NCBI GenBank assembly: GCA_948470475.1
Contig: OX419345.1
Location: 16,222,670-16,286,669, forward strand
Source of the DNA: Galaxea fascicularis
Taxonomy: Eukaryota; Cnidaria; Anthozoa; Scleractinia; Euphylliidae
DNA length: 64,000 bases
Reading direction: 5' to 3'
Shown in pieces: positions 11,448 through 25,917 of this stretch. The notes beneath the pieces were generated by a model. It was given only the letters and a program-made list of their open reading frames with translations, was not told the DNA's origin and made no database searches. The first letter of the stretch is position 1; every line of letters starts with the position of its first letter. The position numbers were made by a program, and so were the translations under genes.

Positions 11448-14400
11448 CTAGTCAATGTATGTGCCATTGGTGAGGCCATTTGTCAAGCTGTCCTCTTCTA
11501 GTAACTCCTTCAGCATTTTAATGCACATGTGGAGGCAGCGTGGTACGTGAAAACAACCTGTGAAATATGAGAAACAGTTACTGTGCGCATGGCGTAAATC
11601 ACAACAAAAGCTGGTGTCAACCATAGAAGGCATTTTTCCAGATTGAAGCTTGATTGTTAAATTTGGCTTCATAGGCTCTTTGGACCATTCCACTGACTTG
11701 TACGGTAAATGTATACATATTATTACCTTTGAATGGTCCACCTTTGAACGTATGTGTAACTTCTCCTTTCTGATTGAGGTAACCAAACCACTCTCCATAC
11801 TTGGGATCAGAAAACTGGGCGTGGAAAGAATAGATACAGATATTATGTACAATTATTACTCCAAGTAATTCGCAAAAAGATCAGTGAAGTGCTTCAACGG
11901 ACTGTGGAGCGTTATTATCCTGAACGTCTTTAAGTGATTGTAAATGACGATCTTGAAATTTGGTGGGAGAACTTGTGGGGTGTTGCGTGGAAAACTGTCT
12001 ATAAATATTCCAGAAAACTAGAACAATGTTTTCTTTTTTCTTGTTTCCCTGGCATAGCATTGTTACATTTATCAACAATCACATGCAAAATTATGAATCA
12101 GTGTATTGCATGTATGGAGATATTTTGCAATACTGAAATCGTTAATAATTTGGTAATTTCGCATTTCCTGAACAAATGTCCCTGAAGATGCATAATAACT
12201 CGGCCTTGTGGCTGCATCGTTCGAGGCGAGCTTTTTTCTTAATTATAGCTATTTTTTTTCACTAAATTTTAAAATAAATTTAACCAAAACAAAATTATTG
12301 TTTACACGTTTGGAAGCGAAACAGAGAGGGACGGACTAGGAATTGAAGAACTTCCTGAGGGGGTCTGAAGAAATTTCCAGAGTATCAACGACCCCTTTTC
12401 AAGAGGGTTTACAATATTATTGAAGTCATACTCTGCGACCACTTACATGTGAGAATGTGTACTGGAACACAAGATCAAACTTCTCTATAAAGCGATCATC
12501 TCTGGTCTCCTTGTACGCCATAAGGAATGCTATAAGAGCCTCGGCATGCGGCCACCACAGTTTCATATTCCACTCCAGTTGGGTCGGAGAGTGACCATTG
12601 GCGTCCAGCATATAGATGATGCCGCCATACATATCATCCCATCCAATCTCAAATGACTGAACTATGAACTTATCTATGGCGATCCTTGCCAACTCGTAGT
12701 TCTGCTTTCTAGTGGCGTATTGGAGAAGGAACCATCCTGCTTCGATGGCGTGACCAGGATTGATGAGTCGCCCCTCGGCACCCTTTATTTCTTTGCCGTC
12801 GTCGGAGACTTTTTCCAGTACAACTCTTCCGCTTCTCTGAGAAAGAATTGGAGACCGATTGTGATGGGTAAACACAATAAATAGAAAAGGAAAAGAAAGG
12901 ACAGGAAAAATCTAGCTTACTAAAAAGAGAAAGGAAGAAAAGGAAATGGAAATTGAAAAAAATGTAAAGGAAAATATGGCAAACAAAACGCAGAAAGTAG
13001 AGAAAAGACAAAGAAAGAAAAATATATAGAATGCCCAAAAGGAAGTGACGCCGACGCAAGGTCCGTTACATTTCTATCGCGTTAACAGGTGGGTGATACC
13101 CTTCCATAGTCTTTCACTGGTAACGCGTAACAATTGACGAAAATGAACGACGTAAGGATTGAACTATTGAAATAAATGTTACTTTCAAAACTTGTACAAA
13201 ACATTGAATGTTAATAACGCATCCTTCAATATGGCATATTACTATGATTAATCTTGTTTGGTCGCAGTTGCCAAAGCATCGATAATACTGGGCGCATTAT
13301 ATTTACCTGCAGGTGTTTTAAAATCTGTTGCACTGCCCACTCTTCATCTTCACTGTACGTCTGATGAAGAGCCTTGTCATCCCGACAGACTTCATCAATC
13401 ACGTACAGCAGCATCATGGGTACTGCAATAGGATTTGCTTCTTCTTGACCTGACAGCTTGGGTCGACCCAACTGTGTGTCATCAATACGTGCCCAGTGAG
13501 TTACCATAGATAACATCTGAAGGGCTTCTTCCTGAAAAAGGTTACAGGTATTACACTAGCAGCTAAAACAAGGAAGTCAAAGAACAATAGAAGAAGGAGA
13601 AGACGATGATATTGTTCATGATGGTGGTGGTGGTGGTGATGATAATGATAATGATGATGATGATGATAATGATGATGATGATGATGATAATGACGATGAT
13701 TATGATGATAATGATGATGATAATGATGATGATTATGATTATGATAATGATGATGATGATGATTATGATATTGACGACGATGAGTATACCCTGAAAATGA
13801 CGCTTTTTTTGTTTATTTGCTTGGTTTTTCATAGGTGGTGATATCAACAACGTGAAAACAATGCACTTGCAAATTTATGAAAAAGTAAATAGGAGATGGT
13901 ATCATAACCTCTTTTTAAACCCCCACTACTCTGCTACTTCAAACCTATGTATTCGAGTAACTGTTCGTGCTAGAATTTATCACCGGAGAGGCTGTGAATG
14001 CCAGCTGTTCCACCCCTATTTACACACACAAAATCATAGTTAAGAGGGCATGTAATCCCAAACCAGAGGTACGTAAAAATGTACTACTCCGACGTAACAT
14101 TTCGCACCTTGTACTTGGACAGATTGCTCGCTCTCGCCAGTTCAGCCATTGCCAGAACATAGAAGCATTCAGTGAAGAGAGTTCTCTGAATCTTGATTGG
14201 CTGCCCGTCAGCTGTTACTTGAAAGTAACATCTGCCGTCTTCCGGCCTCTTTATATGGTTGAGAAGGAATTCACCCCCTAAAGGACCGAAAAATCAATAT
14301 TTGTGTGAAAGAGAAGTCATGTCGGTATTCCATCTTAGCATTAAGTTGCCAGGGTAGTGACAAGATGCGAATCGAGTAAGTGTCCTGGAGTCTTGATGGG

Positions 14401-17400
14401 ACTCATTAGATTTGAATGTATCCCTGGGGTGAGTGGGGTAAGTAGAATTGGCGTTAGGGGGCTAATTACCTACATGGGGGTTGCAAAAACACTATGGCAG
14501 AAAATAACCTAACCTCCTTGGGTTGCGTGTCTCTGTTTGTTTTTGTTTTCAAGATAAAGCGGTAGTAAAAATGAATTTCTCATTTCTCTGAATCAAGAGC
14601 ATAAAGAAAGCCCGTAGACTGCAAAATATTACGGCGAGCCTCGTTTGCACGTCTACCCTTTTCCCGCCAATCTGCCACGCTTGCTGTCGGGCGGTTGTTC
14701 TTAACTGGTTCGCCATCTTGATTCCTTCGATAGAAACTGTTCAGCGAGTTTACTTCGTCATTATTCAGCATTTCTCTTTTCAGTCAGCGGTAAGACTTTG
14801 TCAACTTTTCTCTTTTCTTTCTTTGTCCGATGGAATGGTAAATTACTTTCTTTCACATATTGAAATGACATGTTTCTATTTCTAGCGAGAGTTCGCTTCT
14901 TGGTAACAAACAGCGCTAGCTGTTGACATTGAAACTGCAATCCCTAGCCTACTGCAAAGACTTCCTTTATCTCGGGTAAGTGGATTGCAAAAACACTCAA
15001 CCTCTAAAGCCAGTAACGTTACGTTTGTTAGCACTATTTAACTACTTAAAAGCTCTTTTTCGTCGGTGAAAAGTTGCCACGTGCATTTGCACACGATCAA
15101 CTGAAAAACATGACTTGACATTACTTGCTATAATCAAAAGTGTGTTTTTAGCCAGTAGCGGCGTTGATTCAATTGACAAAATCTTCAGTGCACGTGTACT
15201 TTTAATCGTGGACTATAATATTAGGCGCGGATCTAGGAAAAATGTTGACCGATTTACTGCAAAACGAGCGCCGACGGCGCAAGCTCCTTGGGGGTTCGGG
15301 GAGATGCTCCCCCGGGAAATTTTGCCCATAAAAATATATACATATTTATTTTTTTTTCATGAAAATCCTGGCCGATTTTTCCGTAAAACGGTGGAAAACG
15401 GTGGAAACCGGTATGGATCCGCGCCTGAATATAATCGAAAGGTGGCCAGTATTACACAACATTGAAAATGAAACATGAAAAGAAAGTTTCTCTTCCTACC
15501 ACACTTTCGGCATAGTGCCAGTATTAAACTGTGCACTGATCTCTTTCTAGGTGCCTAATGCCTATTTGAAAGAGCTTCCGTCTTAAAAGCGAAGTACTGA
15601 AAATTCCTTGGTGGCACACTTGAAGATTTTAAAGTGTATGTCCTATATTCTTTGAAAAGTCTTACATCCCTGCATCCTCTTTATCGACAGTTAATCAGGT
15701 ATGTGCATCCGTAGTTCACATCCATCCATGCATGCCTTTTATTTTGACTTAAGTCAAAATGAAACAGCATCAATACGCATACTCTTTCTTGTTTCTCAAC
15801 AACAAGAAGGATGTTTGCTTTACAGTGGTATGATATGATACCACTGGCTGTACATGAATTCATGCATTTATACTAGTTATATAATGCTTTCTCTCGTGGT
15901 ATACCGTGAAATATCCCACCAGTGAATTGATTTTGCTGTATACACATGAACCTTTTTTTCACTTATCTATCCCGTGCCAAAAGACATGGGATAAACAGGA
16001 TGGTAGACGGAATGGGTTAAATGCTGCTAAGACAGTCGGGAAGGATTAGTGAACACAACCGGTTGCATACCGGAGAATATGCAACGGCTTTCTCGACTTC
16101 TGATTGGCCCTATTTTCTGAGCCATTGGATAAAATACTATATTAGCATTTTGTTACATGCTTAGAGTTTGTGGTAAAGAGGATTCCAATTCGGCCTCCTC
16201 AAATTGACTTTCTTATTATCCACCCCCACCCCCACCCCCACCCCCACCCCCACCCCCTTGAAAATTCCTAGATCCGACCCTGAGCGGTGATACTTTATGT
16301 TAACGGTTTATTAACACCAACTAAAATTACGTTAACAATCGTGCTTTTACTTGGTGAGGCTGTAAAAAAAAGCCAACTTGTGGAAAACGAAACAATGTGT
16401 TTGAATCACGCACATAAAGAGTAATTTAGACTGCAGCAGTCGGTTTTTCTTAAAATGGCTCTTTCTAGGTCCGAAGCGCCCGTGTGATTCTCAAAAACAT
16501 AAATACTGCTGCTTTGCAATCTAAGAACAATTAAGTAAGAGCAGTTTTCAATCGAGTGTGGAAAGTAAATTCCGTTTCCTTTGGTGTTGCATGTGTTTCC
16601 TCTGTGATTGGTCAGCAAAATCTACGCCTTGTTTTCAACCAAACAAAACCAAAACCAATCGCGAGTTGCACGCGCGCATTTTCCCGCGCGTGGCGCCTTC
16701 TGATTGGCTCATTGCATTATTTCGGTCTGTTGGGATTGGCTGGAGTAATTTCCGGCGTTTCGTTTTAGTTTTGCACTTGCTCTATTCAGTCTATATTCAG
16801 TGGTCTTGTTAATTGAACTACTTAAAAATACCTGATAATGCAGCTTTTAAGATTTTTACATTGCCGTATTTCACAGATTCGTTGTAAAGCTTGGAGTACA
16901 TCCACACCTACAAAAAAGAAACTGATTACTTAGCTTCATTTATGTCGTCTTATAATAAGTCAAAACACTGGCGCACCAGTACGTTTGCTGTATTTATAGT
17001 AGTACAGTATTAATAGTGTTTAGCTAATAAAGCTAAATATGTTCTTTTTACATAGCGCCATTTCTGCTTAAAATAAATAAACGCCCACTCTTTGTTTAAC
17101 ATGGAACCATTGAAATTATATCGTTAGACTTGAAATTATATATTAAACTTACAATGCGACGATGTAGTTGAAACAAAAGTAAAATAAACAGCTAAAACGG
17201 GTCAAGAAGGAATGTTTTAAAATGAGTTTTAGCTGTCTGCTACTTTAAAAGGTACTTACGGACCCTAATATACTCAGGTATATAACCTATTCCATACTGC
17301 CAATTACTACCTGCTGCATATGTGACTCGGGTGTTTAAGGGGTAAATGTTTCCCTGGTGTCCTCGGCTTACACCAAAGAACCAATACATTCAAATTCTAA

Positions 17401-20400
17401 TTTTATCAGTTACCGAATTTAGACCTTATGGGGCTTGTTTTCGGCGGAGTATTACGAATTACGATAAACGCAGTCTTCATTGTAGCCTTAGAAACACACC
17501 GTTGTATATTGTATTTGTATATTGGTAAGCATTCCATCCATGCTTGAGTTAGATAGAAAGGGTACACTTTGTCATATATGACTGATGTTGGTGTTAATAG
17601 TGACGTGAATGTACTGGAAGTGAATACCAAAATGCAAACCTGTTGTGTGTTATTCAGTAGTTATAGGGCGTGGTGTAATCGTAAGTCATGTCCACCACTA
17701 TATAGCGGGAAATGAAATTCCCTCCAAACAAACCTGTCTGCCTTCAAGCCAACCGTACTTTGAATCATCATAGACCGTACCATCTCTGGCAAGGCAGACG
17801 TAATAACCTCTGCAATCAAAACAAAGAAATTCGCCAATGAAGGTTCAAGTTTGAGGGGAAGTAAAGTATGAAAGTTTGTCGATTTTAAACATGGGTAGCG
17901 CACTTGTTAGAACTAAAAGTAAAAATAGTCAAGTCCTTGCCAAAGGCCAAAAAAAAAAAAAAGAAAAAAAACCAAACCCAACACGCCTATGCACAAATTT
18001 ACGACTGGTTTATGCTCCTCCTGTTTGGTGGACAGAATGAAGTCTTTTTAATTTCGCCGATCAGCTTATGGGGAACCAAAGCTTATGGGGATTAATGTTC
18101 TATATAGTCGATTTCACCTTTAGGAATTTTTAATTAGTTAATTAGTTAATATTGTCTACATTCTCAGGTCACGCTTGTATTGGACAACGGTTGCTTAACA
18201 AGGGAGGATGTTCTTAGCGCGTTTGGTACAAAAGCCATATTTTAGAGCTCTAAGCAATATCCCCTTTATCAGCACCATACGGTCCAATATTTATGCAACA
18301 AAACGCGTACAAACGAATCCTTTATCAGTTACTGAATATTGTTTTAATAGAGCACGCATTTCGCTTTTGAAGAATTAGAATAAGGGTCAATGCTGTAGAA
18401 GATTATTTATTAACCCATCAAACCGAAGGCAAACTGATTTTTTTTTCTGGAACTGTTTTTTTTTTCAAAATGGTAAGTAAAATACTTGCACACCATTTTC
18501 AATGTGAAACCGAGGTTTGACATTCACACACTTTGTGCATATCTGTGAATGCTACTTTACCAAGCCAGTGACTTTGTCCGGCATTATTACCGGTCAAACC
18601 CCGACAAGCTGATTTACCGTTATTGTATTTTTCTTTGATTTGACATCTGAATCGCCTAGAAGAGCTCACTAACAATTAATCTATCAGAAAGTTACGGATC
18701 TCTCGGGTAAATGAACTGTTTGGAAGACTCAAGGTGTTTGGATTTAATTATGAAGAAAAAACAGACTGTTCTTTCACCCGTGAAATGTCTCCTGGAAGTT
18801 ACGTAACATGGGGAAATCGTGATTACCAAAACTACGGGAACCAAGATAGGATAACAGCCTTTTCAAAACGAACATATCGAACTATTTTAGTTCGCACGGC
18901 TACGTCTAATAAACTGTCCATTTAGAAGGCTCCATAATTAGGCCAAAAATGTAAACGCCGAACCTTTGTTGTTCAACGGTTCAGTTAAAGCTTTTTAATT
19001 TATATTTTGTCCGTTGAGAATCCATTGCTATAACTCGCCAGAAAATAAGGAACAGCCAAACCTTAGTTGTAACTTCCACACAATAGAGAGAGACTTGTTC
19101 ATTTTAACTGCCAGCTGAGATGTCGGCAACACATGGAATAATTTAACAACGCGTAGTAAATTTTGAATCATGTTTAAAGGCAAACATCACGACTATGTAC
19201 CTTCACTCAACGCTTGGGAAATCATCCATAACATGCTATTAGCATGCATCACATTATAACTAGTCATAACTAGTTATTACCCTTTTGGATATCCACAAAA
19301 ATGAGAATAATTGCAAAACAAATAGCACAGTAAAGCATCGTTAAACAGCTTTCCGGAACTTGGACGCTTCATTTCAGCCCATAAGTTAGAACCACCTTGC
19401 ACGTCATACAAATCCTTGCAACAAGCTCGGTAGCTTCCTTTCATATGCTTAAAATGTAAGATTCAGTACATCTATATCAATAGGCCCAAAAGTTAAGAGC
19501 CAAAGGGATAGCATAAGAAATTAATCACAACAAGTGACTACTCTGCCGTTTTGGTTTGAATGGATGAATACTAAGATTTCATTCGCTGAGAAAGTCACAT
19601 CCGCTGATTAAAATCGGTTTGATTCTCGAGTCAGAGCGAAAGGTTTAATAAGGTTAATCGAACTGTTTGTTTTTCTTACCCATTTCTGACATCACGGGAG
19701 TTATCCAACCAAAAATTCACAGTTCTGTCAAGTTCTTCTTCCATTCGAGTCAAGTACTGCTCCAGCTGGTCTCGATAAACATCCATTTTTGCTGCACCGG
19801 TGCCACTGACAAGCTCTGCGAAATTAAATGATCGGAATAGATTAAATTCTTTTGTTTAACAATAATAACGTAACGGTTAAACAATTCCTACAATCATGAG
19901 AGTATGTTATCGTTGGGCAATCAAGCCTAGACGTCATGGTTCTGTTTTATGGTAACCCTTAATTTCGCTGTCAGAGGATAAAAGTTCGATTCATACATGT
20001 GGCAAATGTAATTCTACATTTTAGTCTGATCGCTGGGGACATCATTCAAGTGTGTCAATTTGACGTTCTTGTGGAACATTTAAAGGTTTTCTGTTTCTGG
20101 AGGTAGTGGTTGAAATCCTGAAATGTGACCATGCAGTCGAAAACCAACCTGACTTTCGTGTTAGGCTATTTAGTACGCCGTTTTACGAGGTGTTTAGTCC
20201 GTGGATAAAATCTATGCGTATGATTGCTAAAAATAGGAGCCACCCAAGCAGTGCTTTTTTTCTTGTGGTGCTGTTTATAGTATGCAATACAAGGTGGTTC
20301 TACTCTCTGACTTTGTCCATGAAACCTTGACCATTCTATTTTGCTACTTCCTTTCCAGCGGTGATGTGCGCTATGCGAAACAAGCGGTTCAAATTTATGC

Positions 20401-23400
20401 GTTTATGGAACGGCTCCTGTTAAGCAACCGTACAATAGACCTGTGAAGACTTTGACTCCCAAACGTGATTGGCATGTGACCTCTCCCTATAATACCAACA
20501 CTTTGTTAATCAGACAGGGGACGAGAAAAGACAAATTTAACAGCCAGAGAGTGTTCTTTTGATATAACCCCAAATTCTCTAAACTAATCTACAACGAACT
20601 GTATACGAGCTGGAAATTAAAGGAGAACATGATTAATAATCAGATCTTGAGAGTTGAAGGGTTAAGCACTGTATCTTGCGGCACAGCTCAGATATACTCT
20701 ATTTAGGAAAATGATATTGAGATATTCTCTAGTTTGGCCCCATAACACCACTCCTCTTAAGTTTGCTGTATCGGTACAAATCTCCAACCCTAACTGCATG
20801 CACAATTTAAATAGTTGGAATTTATCCAATCAATTATTCTCCAAATCAAATAAAAAAAGTTTAAACAACTTGTTCGGTCGTGGGAATAGGTCACTGTTTA
20901 ATAAACTCTTGTGGATTATTCCTGTTTCGGAAAACGCTAAAGTACTTTCCGATCCTCTCAAAGTTGTGGTCTCTAGCCACACACGACCGAGTTGTATGTT
21001 TTCAGTGTTGTCTTCCTGTACTGATTGTACATGTGCGATAAAATCAGCTTAATTCCATGTTCGATTCATTGTCAATTTTTCAGTTGAACAGTTTCCATGA
21101 GAATTTTATAACCAATAAATGTGGATAGAAAATAATGAAGTTATAATCTTGTGTGGATCTTGAGACAAAATTAAGTGTTTTTGAGAGAAAGCAGCATTTA
21201 TACATGCTGTATCTCTGAGTTACACTGTGATTTGTCATGACACCACAACTCAATATTATTTCCACTCTATATTTTGCTATGAACAAAAAAGTAGTGATAT
21301 TCAAACAAGTAGGGAAAAAAATGACGCCAAAAAACTCTTGAAGAATGACGTAGAACAAACGTCGAAAAAATGTGCTTGTTTACAGTAAGAACTGATGCAC
21401 TAAGCCAAATCTCGAGTGAACCGCGAAAAACTGTATTGATAATATGGTTAAGGAATGTAAACTGTTTTTCCGCTTTTCGAAACTCAGGATTTAAACAGCT
21501 TTAGAATTAAAGGAGCAAAGAAAACGTTGAACATCCACTTACGTGTCAAGGCGTGCAAGAAATTTGACTGATTATTCAAGCAAAAATTTGCCACCGTTTA
21601 GCTGTTCGAAACTGGGTAAAGAACGACGTACTTTGTCCATCTCTGACAAATTTCATCAGTTTGTGCTTGACTCAAACAATCCAGTAAATTCTAAATTGTT
21701 CCAAAATTGGCCTTTGCTTCAGGTTATCGCCAACTCCTACTGCCAAATACATCAGCTCGTTAACTGTGGTTGTATCAACAATTTCAACGCTTGAGGTGGT
21801 CGACTGAAAACATCTCACCAGCACACTTTAAGATAGTTTCATTAAAAGTATTACTGCCTTCTCTGACTTGGATTTGATAGCCCAGCACAGAAATATTGAC
21901 TCAACTGCATCGTTAACAACATCGTGGAGGAAACTGATTTCCTTGTGTACAACTTGTTATTCCCACATTCAGTGTCAAATTGCAGCAAGCCTAAAGGTCT
22001 ATATAAAAACGAGTGATGTATGACATACCTTGCTAAGGTCTTTAAATAGTCGATCAGTCAGAAACGAGAGCAAGTATACGGCCGTGACAGTGTTCTGTTC
22101 ACCTATCCAGTTACTTATCTCGGTGCGAGTTATGGAGGCAACGCCAGCGAAGTTGGATAAAGGGCGCGATAAAGCTTGATTATATTGAGCTCTTTCTGCA
22201 GGATGATATTAATATGAGCTTCTAATTTCGTAACATTACCAGTATCGCGTTAAATATGGTAATTTTAGCGTCGTCAACTGATGCCCAAAAGCTGTTTTTA
22301 GCATAAGGTGGGCAAGCAATTTGTAAACCTGATCCCGGGTCTGACTTACGCCCTATCAGGTGGAACGATAACTGAGAATCAGTGGAGCGCTCATTTTAAC
22401 AAGTTAGGGGCGCTTTCCTCCTTTCTTCAAAAAGATCAGAGAATCAAGAGTGTCCTGCCTACTTGGCGACTCGAACCCAGCATACGGGAGTAGTTGTCTT
22501 TTAAGCGAACGTCACAAAAGGGGATGGGAAACGAACCGCTGACTTACAATTGTACGACATAATTTTTAACAGGTTTCATTTGAATGGTCGCGCTAAATGC
22601 AAGCCATCTTGTATGGGAAACGAACCGAACCAAATGTCACTTTTTGGGGCTTAGTTCGCATACGTTAACGTAGTAAGGGCATCAAATCCTGAGCCACGAA
22701 TGTCCTTACTTTGAAGCATAAAAGCTCATAAACACTTAGCGACCTCAGCAAATATAGACCCACACTGAGCTCATGCCTAGATCCATAATCTCGTTAATTA
22801 AACTTAAGGGTAGTGCATCAAAATGATGCTTGCATGAAATCTAGTTGCAAGCCTGGACCTTCTACGTCATGAAATCAGTACTTGTCAAGTGCCTTCAATT
22901 ATTTCAACCAGTACTGATGCAATTTTAATTATTTAGCTCGACGAGCGGAGGGTGGTGTCCAGACAGGGAGGAGGAATCAGTCTTAAGTCCTAAGTCGGCC
23001 TGTTATGGACGGGTTGATGTTTCCTAATACCTACTTTATTTTACGACTCCGGCATTCACAGAACGTGTTTGACTCACTGGAATTTATGAAAAGACCAGTA
23101 TCAGTAGCTTTTTGGTCGTTGCTCGAGTAAATTAGTCACGTATGGCCCGTCACGTATTATTTAAGTTGACGACCTTATTTTTTGTTAGCCATCCGTTAAA
23201 AAACCGTAATATTTCTATACGGCGGCCATGTTGGTGTCCAACGCCGTGTAGAAATATTACGGTTTTTTTAACGGATGGCTAACAAAGAATAAGGTCGTCA
23301 ACTTAAATAATACGTGGCTAATTACTCGAGCAACGATCGAAGTGTAACTGTTTGTTTAGCATCAACATCTTGTGTGATCCCTTCTTGTGTCTTCGCAAAT

Positions 23401-24600
23401 CACATGGTTAAGCAAGCGGGGATAGGAGAAATTAGGGAGAAATTAGTTGATGGACACTGATGGATGTGCATCACTGGGTCTCGAACGGTTAATTCAACAT
23501 TGCTACAGGTGAATCCAAGAATAACTAAAAATTCGTGACAGAAATTGAAACACGCGCGTACCCTTGAAAAGATGATACCGAAGAAGGTTCTTTTAACTAC
23601 AGTAGCTCATGCATTGATAGACTTTATACATTTCCGCTTAAACAAGCCACTATGAGTCCGTTTGCTTTAAGGATAATTAAAAACAGAGAGAAAGGGAGAA
23701 AGAGACGGATTCCGGCGACAAAATAAGAGAGAGGAAGGAAAAAAGACGCATTCAAATACAACTCTTACATTAAACCTAAAGATCCCGCGTTCAAAAAATC
23801 TAGGAAGAATTACATTTACTCTTTCACGGTAGTTATGTGAACTCTCTTGACGGTTGTGTGTGCGTGTGTGTGTGTGTGTTTTTTTTTACGTTTACGAAAT
23901 GGGCATATGTATGATATTAGACCTTCGAGAGGAGCCTTCCCGGTGATATGAAACCGCCTTTAATATCCCAGTCCCATCCCCACCCGGGATCCCCATCCCC
24001 ATCCCCTCCACTGACCTGCTATTACCTCGTTTACCTCTCCGTGACCTCAGGTTATATCGCTTGTAACGTAAAGCTACGTAAGGAAGAGCTGTAATTCGAA
24101 CAGTCGTCCTTCACTTGACTTCTTGTTACACGAGTGCTTCTCAGGGCAGTTTCTTTCCCTTTTCGAAATGATTTCCACTTTTCTCCTTGCTTCTTCCCTG
24201 TCAAAAACCAGTTAATCAACGATGTTTCAACAGTGTCTTCGCTAATAAGAAGTAAGGTAAATTTTCCCATAAATGTTTGTATGACTTGGTAGCTGCAGGC
24301 TAGATAGTGTAAAATTGTGAAATGCTAAGCCAAACGAAAATGCTGGAAGTATAGATGACAAATTCTAAAAGAGCGAAGATTTTTCTTATCCATTGGCCGC
24401 CTTTTAATTTACCTGGGTATCTTGCCTGGGTGCATTTCTAATCACGTAAAATTCAGCGGGCATACAAAATTTTAGATGCGCCGATTAGGGAAGATAAATG
24501 GCCTTCGATGATTTGACCCTGGTCTGTAAAATGTTGTATCGTTAACATGCAATCACAGTTATGTATCTCGGCCATTACCTGGAACTATTGTCGGTGCCAT
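11448..24600 (-). CDS. RENBP: N-acylglucosamine 2-epimerase (renin-binding protein)
   Basis: Nine coding exons in transcript order: 24600..24579, 19815..19680, 17809..17734, 16907..16832, 14277..14108, 13531..13307, 12836..12447, 11814..11727, 11557..11448 (stop TAG). All phases agree: 1,293 nt, 430 aa (human 427). The enzyme interconverts GlcNAc and ManNAc in the cytosol, feeding sialic-acid/amino-sugar metabolism, with an (alpha/alpha)6-barrel. Family signatures are [73 protein letters not shown] and GCFHVPRC. His264 (in PGH) and Cys396/His398 (in GCFH) correspond to the catalytic His248, Cys380 and His382 of the mammalian enzyme, with identical 134-residue spacing. The 22-nt first coding exon is the least certain; a downstream ATG at 19786 ([11 protein letters not shown]) would shorten the N-terminus by 16 residues. 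Confidence 0.96.
13605..13795. repeat. GAT/ATG-type trinucleotide microsatellite
   Basis: About 190 bp of GATGATGATAATGATGATTATGAT-like units in the RENBP intron between exons 14108..14277 and 13307..13531. Poly-Met and poly-Ile frames here are artefacts. Confidence 0.95.
15223..15426. mobile_element. 204-bp MITE with GGCGCGGATC ends
   Basis: AGGCGCGGATC at 15223 and GATCCGCGCCT ending at 15426 are inverted ends. The interior includes GGGGGTTCGGGGAGATGCTCC and repeated GGTGGAAAACGG. Lies in a RENBP intron. Confidence 0.7.
16221..16258. repeat. (CCCCCA)n microsatellite
   Basis: Six consecutive CACCCC-type hexamers in a RENBP intron. Confidence 0.95.
23116..23336. mobile_element. ~220-bp fold-back element in RENBP first intron
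   Basis: Left arm from TCGTTGCTCGAGTAA (23116) through CGTAATATTTCTATACGGC; right arm GCCGTGTAGAAATATTACGG through TTACTCGAGCAACGA (23336). The left arm has a short extra segment (TATGGCCCGTCACG) absent from the right. The loop reads GGCCATGTTGGTGTCCAA, a word shared with the element near 47985. The rest of this 4.7-kb intron (19816-24578) holds only simple repeats such as (TG)n near 23862. Confidence 0.85.
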
Positions 24601-24823
24601 CTTGATCCTGTACTGCCTGTACGCGCTGGCTGAAGTCATGTGAGGTGAGACAACTGTGACCGTGTAACACTTGACGTAAAAACAATTTTGCGTGATTCTT
24701 GTGTGTCGTGGCTCTGGCTCTAACATGCTGCATGCTGGCAACATTTATAGGGACCTAGCTGATGACATTCAGGCCGATTTTCGTCGGTAAGGAAAATTGT
24801 ATCCTCGTACCAACTCTTCCAAC

Positions 24824-25021
24824 CTTAACCCTTAAAACCCTAAGATTGATCAACATCTAATTTCTCCTTGTAATATCAAAGCTTCACCAAACAGAGTGGT
24901 CACGAGAATTAGGGATAGGATCACTAATGATGAATTTGCTTGATACTTTAATTTCTCCCTACTATTTGTATGGGAAATGTTTAAGGGCAGCAAATGAGAT
25001 ATGATCTTAGGGTTTAAAGGG
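24824..25021. mobile_element. 198-bp MITE, CTTAACCCTTAAAACCC family
   Basis: CCCTTAAAACCCTAAGA at the left and TCTTAGGGTTTAAAGGG at the right are inverted ends. The interior CTAATTTCTCCTT is shared with the copy at 39583-39793. It lies upstream of RENBP. Apart from this element, 24601-25917 shows nothing gene-like. Confidence 0.8.
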
Positions 25022-25917
25022 CCAGAATAGTGTCATCGTAAATTAATGTACAACTGAACAAGCGAAAAAACATAAAGCACTGAAGTCAAACTAACACGCA
25101 GCCCCCATCTATCGCCTCAACTCGGGTGCTACTGACACTGGCTTTCGCACGTTTGAAAACAAACAGTTACACAATGTCTGTGGTCGGAGCAGTTCGTTTC
25201 GGTGGCACATCTGGAAGTCCATTACCGTTTCCGGCAGAAATTCGGGTTTATGGTGCTTAAAAGCTAGAGTTTCTTTGGCGAAAGGTCTCGTAATGATTCC
25301 GCGTGCACAGCAAAGTTAACGGTTTTCGAAGGAAAAAATTTTACTGTGATGCCAGAATTGCAAAGTAGGGCCAGTGAGCTACAAAAGTTTTGGAAAGCCA
25401 ACATCACCTTGGGAAATGTGGAGGAATAGCATTCCATCCCATAAGACTGCTATTGTAGCAGTCCCTTTCGGCCGGAGAGACTAGTACGCAAAAACAAAAC
25501 AAAACACGGAAAAGAGACTAAGGAGAAGCCTCTCTCTTGTCCCCCTCGATTGGTTTGTACCTGGGTTTTTCTTGCGCCCGCCTGACTATCTGGAGGTGTA
25601 AAGTTTGTGCGGCTTAAATTTTCAGATGAACAGTCCACACCGATTCAGGGCCTGTGCTAGTACGAGAGAAAAGGCTATTAACTTCCCTCTTCCTTTTAAG
25701 CCCTATTCTTCCCCTTCTGATCTTTTCCTTCACACCCAAATTACAATTAGCGACCTTAATCGCGACTGCAACACTTCTGTGCACTGATCATCAAAGTGCG
25801 TTTTTCCACGTGCTGGAGGTTCGGAACGTACTAACTTGGTCTTGATCTTCGGTTGTAATCTCGTCTTTCGTTCAGCATTTCCTCTTGGCCTTGGTGTTTC
25901 TTTTTAGTAAAATTGCT

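Noticed and set aside
13563..13850. Poly-Ile and poly-Met open frames
   Set aside because: Products of the GAT/ATT microsatellite.
14580..14771. 63-codon minus-strand frame inside a RENBP intron ([16 protein letters not shown])
   Set aside because: Not part of the epimerase; exons on both sides join in phase without it, and no family was recognised.
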